Shown here piece after piece: positions 1 through 11,300 of a stretch of 64,000 bases of DNA. This DNA comes from Gamarada debralockiae (lineage: Eukaryota; Ascomycota; Leotiomycetes; Helotiales; Hyphodiscaceae): NCBI GenBank assembly GCA_002803225.1, contig NXFV01001000.1, forward strand, positions 1 through 64,000, in the 5' to 3' direction. Numbering within the stretch: position 1 is the stretch's first letter; every line of letters starts with the position of its first letter. The notes below the pieces were generated by a model. The model saw nothing but the letters and a program-made list of their open reading frames with translations, was not told the origin of the DNA and did no database searches. A program made the translations under genes and the position numbers.

Positions 1-494
1 TAGCAACCAGCAAGAGCATAGGTCTCCTCTGACAGCAGCTGTAATTGAAGCATGGGATTCTATTAGAGACGCAGAGATTAGATTAGAGGTATAATTTATA
101 TAATACCACAGTGCTGTCAAGATGCCAAAGATGTATATAGAGGATACACAAAGTAAAAATGAACACTCTAAATAGTTTCAATTGCAGGTTATCCTCATAA
201 AAGCAGCAGTGGAAAAAGTGGGTGTGCTGAGTAGTGACGAGGGTCTGTGCATTAACATTTAATACGGTATTACAACGTTTGCACGCTTTTCATGCACGGT
301 CCTCAACATACCCAACAAGGTGGAATTGCATGGGCGGTGAAGCAGACGTTCCAAACGCTGCCCAGCTGCCTGGCATAAAAGGTGAGTGAAAATGTCTTCA
401 TGCTCATTGCTCCTCCGAATAAAACATTGCCTTCTTTCCCTCGTGAGGCTTCAAGGCTTGTTCCTTCTTGAGCTTTGCTTTTTCTTGAGGGGCC
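1..494. other. Intergenic, presumed promoter of the ABC transporter
   Basis: I see no credible coding exon here. The stretch just upstream of the start at 495 is pyrimidine-rich (about 425-480), which is common in fungal core promoters and 5' leaders. No other structure is supported. Confidence 0.5.
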
Positions 495-3400
495 ATGGAT
501 AGTTCTATCGCCGACACGTCTTACGCATCTTTTATCCTCACCGCGATATTCACCGTTCCTTCACTTTTGAGACTTGCCAAGAGGCCCTGGCGCGTCAAGA
601 CCACCAATAACGATAGCGTTTATGAGGATGAAGATGGCGTGGCGACTGAGGAGTCGATGGCAAAGTACTCTACAAATGGACTGTTTGCTGTGATCTTCGG
701 AGTTACTGGGATTGGATTGGCGGTCTCTTTTGCCTCGGCTATTGTCGCGACGGTAAGGAGAGAGAACTACTTCTCGGAGCTATCCTTGACCCAACTCTGG
801 CTGCTGTTCCCAGCTTGGGTAAGAAATCAATCCATTCCACTCCCGGAAGACTTGCTAACTCTCGGAAGATCTTCATGCTCCTGCAGCTTCTAGACACAGC
901 ACTGGAGACAGACATCATCAAATTCCAGCGCGGAGCTTACAATTTGGCATCATGTTGCTTCATCATAATTCTTGCTTGGACTGTGCTCCTCGGTCAAATG
1001 CCCCAGGAGCCCAATAACACCGTGTTGATTGTGACCACCGTGGCCCAAGTTGTTGCAGCATTTGGCGTTGCAACCGCACTATTTTTCATCGAACGACGTC
1101 CGGATGTCTTCCGGCCTGATGGCAAGGTCGTCGAACGACAATACAAAAGCTCACTGTGGGCTAGATATACATTTTCCTGGAGTTCCGAAATCTTGGATCT
1201 TGCTGCGACAAAGCTTATCGATATCGCCGACCTGCCGGCACCCGACTCATCGTTCAGATCAAATGCAGTGAAGGAAAAGTTCAGAAACATTGCGTTGAAG
1301 CCTTCTCTCAAACTATGGGCACTCCTTCTTTGGTCATTCTGGTATCAAATTTTTTGGCAGTGGTCGCTCATTGCCATTTCGACTTTGTTTGATGTTGCGC
1401 CTCAATTTGCGATGCTGAAGCTGCTTCAATTCCTGGAGGCTCGCCAGGGTTTCGATGCCATTGATCCGCAAGCTTGGTTCTGGGTTGGAGCTATGTTCGC
1501 AGTTACTGTTGGATCGACGCTCATTGATCATAGGATTATGGTTCGTGTTCTGGGTTCTCTCCCATTGCAGACTTCAGGAGTTGCGAGATGTGGCCTCCTG
1601 AATCACCTCCCACTCTCACCTCTCCTGAACAAATTTGGTGCTTTTCATCCTCTCTAGAAGAAGTGATGCTGACCCCGAGATCCTGAATAGTGGTTGATGT
1701 TCTGCGACATTGCGATCCCCATACGATCCATTCTTACGACGCTTCTCTTTGAGAAGATGATGAAGCTCAAGAATATCAAGGAGCCTCCCAAAGTCGAGGA
1801 TGAGACGACTAAAGAGGATTCGAAACCCAATGGCACCGCTGATAGCAAATCGGAGTCCAAGGCCGACGCCAAGACAGAAGGTCCCCAAACTCAGCAGGAT
1901 ATTGTCAACATGTTCGCCGTGGACACCAATATGGTGGCGATATTCGGTGCTAACAACCAGTGGTATCTCAATTTTGTCTGTAGACTCGTTCTAGCGGTCG
2001 TGTTCTTATGGTATCTCGTGGGGTGGGTGAGTATGCTGGCTGGAATGGCGTCGATAGCCATTCTCTATCCCGTCAACCATATGCTGGCGAAAAGATATGC
2101 TACGTACCAAAAAGCTTTGATGAAAGCTCGAGACAGCAAGATAACTGTGATTACGGAGGCTTTGAATGGAATCAGGCAGATCAAATTCTCGGCGACTGAG
2201 AAGCAGTGGGCTGAGAAGATCGACGAAGTTCGAGAGAAAGAGCTTCAAAAGATTTGGGAGACGAGACTCAATAATAGTAAGCGGGCTATTTCGACTTTTC
2301 GTCTACATATCAATCAGCTTAACAACAGTACTGACTTCAACGTGTTACAGTTATTATGGGTTTGGCATCCGATTTTACACCAGTACTCTTTGCAGCATTC
2401 TCTTTGGCTACTTATTCATATATATATGGGGGTTTGCTTCCCTCAGTTGCATTCACTGCCATCAGTCTGTTCATGCAACTCGAGGGTCTCACAGGCATGA
2501 TTCCAATGCTTCTCGTCTTCGGAGTGAACGCCAAAGTCAGTGCTGATCGTATCGATAAATTTCTACGGAAGCCAGAAAAGCCGGAGAACACCTACCCAGG
2601 TGACTCTGTATCATTCGACAAGGCGACCTTGAGCTTTCCATCCGAGTCTGATAAGGATAACGAGGATCGGTTTATTCTCCGCGATATCAGTTTGGACTTC
2701 CCAAATGGCGCGCTGAGTGTTATTTCAGGGCCCACTGGAGCAGGCAAATCATTGCTACTGGCTGCTATCTTGGGCGAAGCTGAAGTACTTTCCGGTAATA
2801 TTAGGGTACCTAGACCACCTCCAGTGCACGAGCGCTTCGACAGCAAAGCAACAGCAGCCAATTGGATCATCCCCTCTGCTATTGCATTTGTTTCCCAAAC
2901 GCCATGGATTGAGAACGCCACTATCAAGGATAATATTCTTTTCGGGCTCCCCTTTGACTCTAAGAGATATGACGAGGTGATTTCAGCCTGCGCGCTCACA
3001 AAGGATCTCGCCATGTTCGAGGATGGTGACTTGACCGAGGTTGGAGCTCAAGGAATCAGTCTGAGTGGAGGTCAGAAATGGCGCTTGACCCTTGCCAGAG
3101 CCTTCTACTCTCGAGCAGGGCTTTTGATACTTGACGATGTTTTCTCAGCCCTCGATGCGCACGTTGGTAAAGAAATCTACGATAACGCACTTATGGGGGA
3201 GTTGTCCGAAGGCAGAACTCGCATTCTCGTTACCCATCATGTTTCATTGGTTCTTCCACGAGCAAAGTATGCAGTCAGATTGAGCGCCTATGGAACTCTG
3301 GAGCATGCTGGTCTGACCGAAGAGCTCCGGCAGACTGGGAGCTTTGAGGACATCCTCGATGCCGAGGGAAGCGTGACAGATACAGAAACCGGAGCATCCT

Positions 3401-5639
3401 CCGAAGCAACTCTTCAAGAGCAGATTCCAAGCTCGGTCATCCCAGTCATAGCAGATGAGACCCCAGCGCTAGCCAATCCTATACCAAAAAAGCTCGTTGA
3501 GGATGAACACAGGGAAGTGGGTCGCGTCAAGAAGAGTGTCTACATCAACTATCTCAAAGCCACTGGAGGCTTTCCGTTCTGGACGTTCATCTTCGTTATT
3601 TATCTCGTCGTACAGGCTCTATCAATGAGCCGCTCGTGGTGGATCAAGATATGGACAGCGACATACGAACATTCTAGAGGTCAGATGGCACATGTGGCCC
3701 ACTCTTACACGATGCAAATCCAACTGTTCGCTCCGACCTTCAACTCATCCGCCTTTCAAATCCAGTCAAGTAATTCCACTTTGGGATATTATCTTGGCGT
3801 CTACGTCGCCATTTCTGTTGGATCGGTTATTGTTGCGGCTGCGCGATTTTACTTTATCTACAGTGGCTCCCTTCGTGCATCTCGCACTGTCTTCCGGAAG
3901 ATGACTTACAGCGTGCTACACACGCCCCTAAGGTGGCTTGATACAGTTCCAACAGGAAGAATTTTGAATCGATTTACAGCTGATTTTCAAAGTATGGACT
4001 CTCAATTAGCCATGAACTTTGCATACGCTGCAGGAGCAACTCTTAAAATTATTGGCATTTTGATCGCAGCGTAAGAACTTGCAGGTAGTCGTTGAATGAT
4101 TGAAATCAATGCTGACAGCCTCTAGCTTCTTTGTCTCGCCATTTATGATCATCTTGTCTGTTCTTCTTCTCGGTACGTTTAATCCAAGTATCTTCTTCGC
4201 AAGTTGAGCTGTGGCTAACAATTTGCTATACAGTCATCTGCGCTCAAATCACTCGCCGCTACCTTGGAGGAGCTCGCTCTATTAAAAGACTCGAATCGAT
4301 TCAAAAGTCCCCTATGATCTCACATTTTGGTTCCTCTCTCGAAGGCCTTAGCACCATCCGCGCCTTCTCCAATGCCCCTATTTTCATATCTCGAGCATAC
4401 GGGCTCATCGATGCCTTCTCCGTCGCAACGTGGCATAACTTGCTGTTCAATAACTGGGTGGGTTTCCGTATGGCTATGGTCGGATCGATTTTCTCTTCTG
4501 CAGTGGCAGCTTTCGTAGTCTCCACGAGGGGTGTTGATGCAAGCCTTGCTGGGTTTGCGCTCGCATTCGCCTTGGACTATCGGAATGCAGCCATTAGAGT
4601 CATCCGACTTCTTGCGAGCACTGAGTTGGATATGAACGCTGCAGAGCGTATATTTGAATACTCGGATCTTGAGACAGAGCCCCAAGACGGAATTGATAAT
4701 CTGCGAGCTTCCTGGCCCGAGGAGGGTAGATTGGAGGTCAAGGATTTGGAAGTGGGATATGCGGCAGACTTGCCTTCGATCTTGAAGGGGCTTACGTTCA
4801 GTGCTACATCAAATCAACGAATTGGAGTGGTTGGAAGGACGGGTGCAGGTAATTCACATCCTCGCCATCCATGCAGATGAAATTTGCTGACTTTTTGATT
4901 CGTAGGTAAATCAACATTATCCCTGGCACTTTTTCGGTTCCTCGAAGCCCGAAAAGGCAGCATCGTCATCGACGGGATCGACATATCCACTATCAGGCTC
5001 CACGACCTACGCACGCGCTTGGCCATCATCCCGCAAGACCCTGTCCTCTTTTCCGGCACAATCCGCTCCAATCTCGACCCTTTCAACGAGTTCTCAGACG
5101 TCCAGCTCCGCGAAGCCCTCCAAAGAGTCCACCTCGTGCCATCATCAGATAGCACACCAATGCCTGAATCCGAACAGCTCGTCGCAGAATCCACTGCTAC
5201 TACCAGCAGCACGGCTGTCACCGTCGACCTCGATACGAAAGGCAATACCAACATATTCCTCTCCCTCTCTTCACCCATCTCGTCTTCGGGATCCAATCTT
5301 TCGCAAGGTCAAAAACAACTCCTGTGCCTCGCACGCTTGATTCTCTCGCGACCACGCCTCCTTTTGCTAGATGAAGCGACGTCTGCTGTTGATATGATGA
5401 CCGATGCGCTCATTCAACGTAGTATCCGCGAAGAATTTGCCAATACGACGTTGTTGGTTGTGGCACATCGATTGAGTACTGTTGCCGATTTTGATCGGAT
5501 ACTGGTGATGCGTGATGGCGTTGCGGCTGAATTCGGTAGTCCCAAAGAACTTCTTGAGAAGGATGACGGAGTATTCAAGGGGATGGTGGCGCAGAGTGGG
5601 GAGAAAGAGGAGCTGGAGAAGACGATTCTGGGCTCTTAG
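495..5639 (+). CDS. ABCC-type (MRP/Ycf1-like) ABC transporter
   Basis: This is a full-length ABC exporter of the multidrug-resistance-associated type, expected in the vacuolar or plasma membrane and moving conjugates or drugs. Seven exons are inferred: 495-818, 887-1540, 1691-2276, 2351-4070, 4126-4172, 4234-4848 and 4906-5639. They sum to 4680 nt, or 1559 residues, a normal ABCC length. A hydrophobic N-terminal region is followed by TMD1. NBD1 has Walker A GPTGAGKS near residue 650, signature LSGGQKWRL and Walker [16 protein letters not shown]2 follows, then NBD2, whose Walker A GAGKST is restored exactly by splicing out 4849-4905; it has signature LSQGQKQLL and Walker [16 protein letters not shown]1 carries Asp instead of the catalytic Glu after Walker B, the usual asymmetric ABCC arrangement. 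The intron at 1541-1690 is the least certain: its donor is GTTCGT and its 150 nt length does not test the frame. The substrate cannot be told from sequence. Confidence 0.93.
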
Positions 5640-6599
5640 TCTGTGAGGTGTAGGGGGCTTCAGTACTAGGGTAACTCGTACGATGCTATGCGATGATTAC
5701 GCGAAAAGATTCAAATTTGGTTTCGTCTTTTGCACACTTTCCCTGTTAGATTTTTGATAGAATGTATGTATGAGTAGATTCAAGACTAATCAACACCAAC
5801 AAGCTGTCGTTCCGCGCATGCCTGAATCCGGCATTTATCTTGGCCACATTTTGATCTTCTCAAGTTGTTTTGAACCATCCGCAGCTCACCATTTCAATTT
5901 TGGACTGCGTCACATGCATGAAATTTGAATCGATATACCTACCTAATTTTGTGACGTGTAAGCACATGATGTTCACATATACAATCATCTCTACAGGTCT
6001 GCATCAATGGCTTTACATTGGGACCGTTAGAAAGAATCTATAGTTTGGTCGTGAATGGCCCCTACGAAGTTCCCAGAATCGCTAGCATGGCGTAGACCCT
6101 GTCACTCAAAGTAAGGGGCATGGGCCAAGCATCGTGATTTCCACTCTTGACATCCAGTTTCCTTTTTGGTTGGGTTGTTGGGAAATTTCTCTTAAGCATT
6201 CCAATGAGGCTCTTGGAATGGCAGGAAAGTTGCTGAAATGATGGCGAAGGATTCTTCTCCACTTCAAGACAAAGTGTTCGCCCAGCACCTCCAAACCATC
6301 ATGCCGACACGCAATGAATATTATCAGTAGGACCAAGAAATTAGGTTTCTTTTCTTAAGAATGAATGAAACTTTTTAATCTTAAGTCTCAATTGAGATAG
6401 CAGGATGCAGTCCCACCTTTAGTGGACAGAACGCGAAGTCGTGGCCCCAAAAAAGCGCATGAATTGGGACGTCGTGTTTTCGTCATTGCATCTGGTATTC
6501 ATACTGCATTCCCTCTTTGTCTTTTCATTCGTCATTACACTCAAGTGATCTATAATTCTTCACTATCTTCTACCTGATCCTCATTCCAGTCACCCTCAC
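5640..6599. other. Intergenic region
   Basis: This is the 3' flank of the ABC transporter followed by AT-rich sequence and the remains of the promoter of the next, broken gene. The short ORFs here show no family resemblance. I see no RNA gene or repeat. Confidence 0.4.
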
Positions 6600-7690
6600 T
6601 ACATATCTTTCAGCTCTGTTCTCGGCTGTCCTTCTGACAGCGTACCTCACCAACTGTAGCCCACTCAAGGCCCGAAATATCATCGATCCAAACTACGGCC
6701 CTTTCCACAGTGAAGGTTTCTACTACAGCGCTTACCGTGGCTCTGCTCCTCCTTTCCCTGCCAACATCACGGCGCCTTCCTCCCCATCGTCAAAGGACCA
6801 CCTGGGCCAGGCGACATTTTCTGTCAAAACCTTCTCGCTGCAGAATGGGCGATCTACTCATTTTACCAAAAAGGAGTTGAGACTTTCAATTCATCGACCT
6901 TCACCGTCATTGGCATGCCAAATGCAACTTACGGTCGTCTCTAAGAAATCCGAGACACTGGGTAGGACATATGTGGATATTCCAAGAGTCGATTTCAAAC
7001 GCTTCTTGGCGCCTGCGCCTATGATTTCGGTTTCGACAGTGATCGCATATCTTGGTCTCCAAACCCTGATCGAAGTCTCAAGCATGTCATTCGCTGCTGG
7101 GCTGGTCCAGTAAGCCAGGGCAAATGTCACCAAAGGAGCTCTTGTCAGCATCGGCGAGACAGCAATGCGGCATGCTGTATGGGCATTCATCGATGCCTGG
7201 AATGCTAATCCATTTGCTGGGCCCATTGCTACGCCCTATCCGTACGCGAACTAGATCCTCGATGCTACAAATCAGTTCATCATCCGGGACCTTGCCCCGC
7301 AGCCAATCCAGTCCAACCACCCCTCCCCCGCCTTTTGGCATAACAGAATATTTCGCAGCTCAGTTTCAACGTCTCTCTGAGTACTGGCACTCTAGGAAGT
7401 AACATCACTTTCTACTATGTTGTTCCAAGCCACGTGCCTACTTTTGAGGACGGCAAGAAGTATTTTATGGTATTCTTCCGTGGCTTGGCAGTGCTTCGGC
7501 TCCGTTCGACACGAAAATGAATACTTAAGTTATTCCTGCGGTACTTGAAGAGTATGGGTGTCTTTATTGCAGTCATTGCCCATCAGGAAAGAGCGTCAAC
7601 CGAGTAATCGGTCATTGCTGGCCCTACATTTTCCTTCTCCAGCAGTCCGTTACACTTGTTGGGCAGCTCTGGGTATGGCATTGAAACGAC
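6600..7690 (+). pseudogene. Broken Rds1-like ferritin-like domain gene
   Basis: Fragments in different frames line up in the order of the fungal Rds1/ferritin-like (Ferritin_2 type) secreted protein family, known for stress-related expression. They are a hydrophobic leader with AYLTNCSPLKARN near 6640-6690, a GPPGPGDI segment near 6800, YSFYQKGVETFN near 6860-6900, CAYDFGFDSD near 7015-7045, VIAYLGLQTLIEVSSMSFAA near 7040-7100, GSNITFYYV near 7395-7425, VPTFEDGKKYF near 7437-7467, and GPTFLLQQSVTLVGQLWVW near 7620-7680. Moving between them needs at least four frame changes, and there are in-frame TAA and TAG stops in the 6935-6970 stretch. No single start-to-stop reading frame covers the family domain. 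The family assignment comes from memory of conserved motifs, so it is moderately sure; the broken state is directly visible. Confidence 0.6.
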
Positions 7691-8385
7691 CTTAGCTGTC
7701 CTGAGGTCTTGTGATGGGGTTGCTTTTTGCAAGGTTCGAGCCTAGCCTACCTCGGATAGTTGAGATTGAATCGAAAGTTCTGTTGTCTTGTGCTTCTTGC
7801 TATTTGAATTATGTCAATTAATATCTTCCGATAGCGTTAAGAGCAAGGAGGCTGTCCTCTTCCACTAAAGCTTTATTCAGAGCAGATATCTCCAAAATAT
7901 ACAAGTAAATTTCGAGAATCTCAGCTATCATGTCAGCATCCTCGTCTTACCAACAGGTGGCAGGTCAGACTCACATGCTTCAAGCGGCTCCAAATTTACA
8001 ACAGGGCGGGACAGGTAGGGAATATACATGAGCACACTGGCAGATTTTCAGCTGAGAGCAAGAAAGCTAAAAACTTTAATTTTAATTTACTGCCTGTGGG
8101 TAATTTCATCCATTGATTGTTTTAGCTTTCAGTTCCCCAGTGAGCATGGGGGCCAACTAGACTTAATCGGCTTGCTGTCCCTCTTCATTATGATTTCTCC
8201 TTCTCGTTTTCCTTCTCATAGTCCATCATCGACATCATCGACAGCTTCATTGTACTTAATGATCTTATTCTTCGCCTTCTTCTCGGCCGCTTTTCGTCGT
8301 CCTTCTCATTAACGACCTCTTCATCATCTGTCTTATCATCCTTCTCCGCTTCGCCACTTGTTCCTTCATCTACTTCCACAACAGC
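7691..8385. other. Intergenic region
   Basis: There is a pyrimidine-rich tract at about 8190-8350 (TTCTCC/CATC-type repeats). It gives open but low-complexity ORFs on both strands that I do not consider genes. It is the 3' flank of the NACHT-ankyrin gene. Confidence 0.4.
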
Positions 8386-11300
8386 TTAGATCTCCTCTGA
8401 TTCCGAGTCCGAACCAAGACATGAATCCGAAATAACTGAAGCTTCCTCTACCCCCTTTTCCTGTCGTTCTTTAAACCCAATCATAAACTCATCCAGCTTT
8501 GAGATCTCCACTGTTTTTGTTGGAACATCTTCGTCCAATGCTTCAAATCCCTTCTCCTTATACCTTTGTAATATGAAAGACAATGTTTCATGCTGTCGTG
8601 CAGCTTCCTCCGCATTGACAATAGTGCCGTCAAGCTGTACACACTCAAACTCCGCTCCCTTCCGAAGAAGAAATTTCACGGCTTCCATCTGGCCCATTGC
8701 ACAAGCAGCCATCAAAGGGCTACCCAAGGGACCACCAACAAGATTGAACTGGGACCCTCTCTCAAGCAATTTCTCCATGATTGAGATGCTTCCATGGAAC
8801 GCTGCGCAGTATAGCGGTGTACCCAAATCGCTTGACAAATTGACGTACTCTTGTACGTCCGTTTCAGGTATCCGCTTCAAAAGCTCCCTAATGACCTCCT
8901 CTTTGCCCAAAAACACTGCGGTGTTGAGGATACTGCCTTGTACTTTGGAACGAAGAGTGTCGACCTCTGGAAGGATCTCTAAGGGAAACGGGTCCGGCAA
9001 CTCTGACAAGGCTATCTGAATTGGGGACTTCCCGAAATAGTCCGTCACGAGAATATCCAGTCCAGCTTCGATCAGTCGTTTGGCGGTTTTCAACTTTCCC
9101 ACGTCCATAGCATAATGTAACGCTGTTCTACCAAAGTCGTCCCTGGCGTGTAAGTCCAGCCCGTTTGTGCCGATGGCTATCAGATATTCTGTTCGTTTCA
9201 GTTGGTAAGATCTAGCAGATCTCATCAAAGGAGTCATTCCGCTGCTATCCCGAGTATTGAGATTGGCACCAGCATTGATTAACAACTCAAATAGATCATG
9301 GAACTTGGGTGCTTCGACAGCGTGTTGTAGGGCTGTTAAGCCGTCCTCATCGCGAGATTCCAGGTCGGCTCCAGCTCTGAGCAGAAACTCGACAGTCTCG
9401 ACACGTCCAGACTTGGCAGCAAAGTGAAGTGGGGTACCTCGTCCAATGTCGTCGCCAAGTTTCCTGGACTGATATTGACCTTGGCCGTTGAATTGGGGTT
9501 GCGATGGGTTAGTCCTGGCTTCCAGGAGTGACTTGGTATCCTTTACACGTTCGAAAAGGTATCGAATGACATCGACATACCCACCACGGGCTGCAAGGTG
9601 AACGGGCTGTAAGCCTTCTTCCGATACCACTGGATCTCTCTTAATAATATTTTCCAAAAAGTTCACATCTCCTGAAGATGCGGCAAAGTGAAGTGTAGAA
9701 AAGCCCGAGACGGAAAAGCCTGAGGAAGAGCACTCTTTTGAGCATGCCAGACCATCGACCGAAGCTCCGATACCCAGCAGATACGCGGCGACATCCTGCC
9801 GCGAATGAACGCAAGCCTTGAGAAGGGCAGTACATCCGCATTCACAAACTCCGTCAATGCTGAATCCTCTTTGAATGAGTTGCTTACAGAGTTGAAGATC
9901 GCCTTCGGTTATTGCATAAGCCAGAGCTGGAGAAACTTTTTCATCCTGAGTTTTAGTCGACTTGCTCTTGACTTGATTTGCTACACACAGATTAGACTGG
10001 AATCAGAGAGAGTACAACGGATCAGCGGAAAATGTCTACTTACAGTTTGATTTTTCAGCATCTTCCAACTGTTTTGAGAGGTCTAGGTGATGCATTTGTA
10101 ATGCAATGATAGATGGTGTGAGGAATGATTTGTCCTTTGCGCAAGCATCGGCTCCGTGTGCAAGAAGGTCCGTAGCGATCAAGTACTCGCCCATAAAGGC
10201 AGCGAGATGAAGCGTAGTCCATTGGAGGGGTTTGTAAAGGGCGTCAGTTTTTGCTCCATGGGCAAGCAAAAACTCAACAACGATGTTCTTCTGACTGAGG
10301 ATAGCGAGAAAAAGGGGGGTAATACCAAACTCAGCCTTTATATCGAGTTCGATGTCTTGAAAGTGTTCAACGTATTTGACAACATCTAAATGTCCTCTAA
10401 ACGCTACATAATGTAGAGGTGTAAGTTCGTGGACTTTACGGGAAATGTAGGTGTTCGGAGTGTGCCCTGGATTAGACGTGCTGAACGTTGGTATGAAACA
10501 GGATAAGAAACAACAGGCTGTTCTTTCTGTCCAGTCATTGATGCCTCGATCATTAAGTAATCTACAGACGGTAACATTTGTGACACGACCGAGAAGGCAA
10601 GACCGAAAATTATCAGTAGCAGTGCACCTTGATCGGACATCCGCATTGTTATCGAGCAATAACTCGACGATAGAGGTGTGGCCAGCGTCAATGGCCGAGG
10701 AAAGTGCAATTACACGCTCGCGAGATTCGATATTAACGTCAATACCGCCATCAAGCAGCTCTTGAACCACTTTCAAGTGGCCGAATTGGCAAGCTAGATG
10801 AAGTAAACTTAACCCTTTGACGTCAAGTTCAGCGAGGTTTTTGCAAGCAGAAATGAGTTTCCTAAGGATTTCAACGTCCCTTGCGCCATATATAGAGAAG
10901 AGTTCCAAGGGTGACCGGAGCTCCGCAGTACTGTCTCGTGCCTCTGTATTGATACCAAGATCGTAGAGCTTTTTGATCAGCTTGTCGTTCTTGAACATGA
11001 TTGCAATGTTGAAAAGCCGGTTGCCATTGGGTAACTGATGGTCCAATTCAGACTTCGGACTCAGATCGAGCAACCGAATCGCTATCTCTATTGGATAGTT
11101 ACCGCCGGGCATTCTATTCAAGTTTCTAAAGAATGCTTGAAGCGCCGTCTCTTTCTCCTGGTCAAAAATGTTCACTCTCGCGATATCCGACTTATTCGAA
11201 GCAAATGTGCTTTCTGTTTGCGTTTGTATTCTCACACCTGGAGGAGGTGGAGGAGGGCCGCTCCGGTCAAGCCAATGCGAGGGAGGTGGAGGGGGTGGAA

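Noticed and set aside
8028..8379. ORFs on both strands in a pyrimidine-rich tract
   Set aside because: Simple-sequence composition (Ser/Phe-rich on plus, Glu/Lys/Asp/Arg-rich on minus) with no splice or family support.
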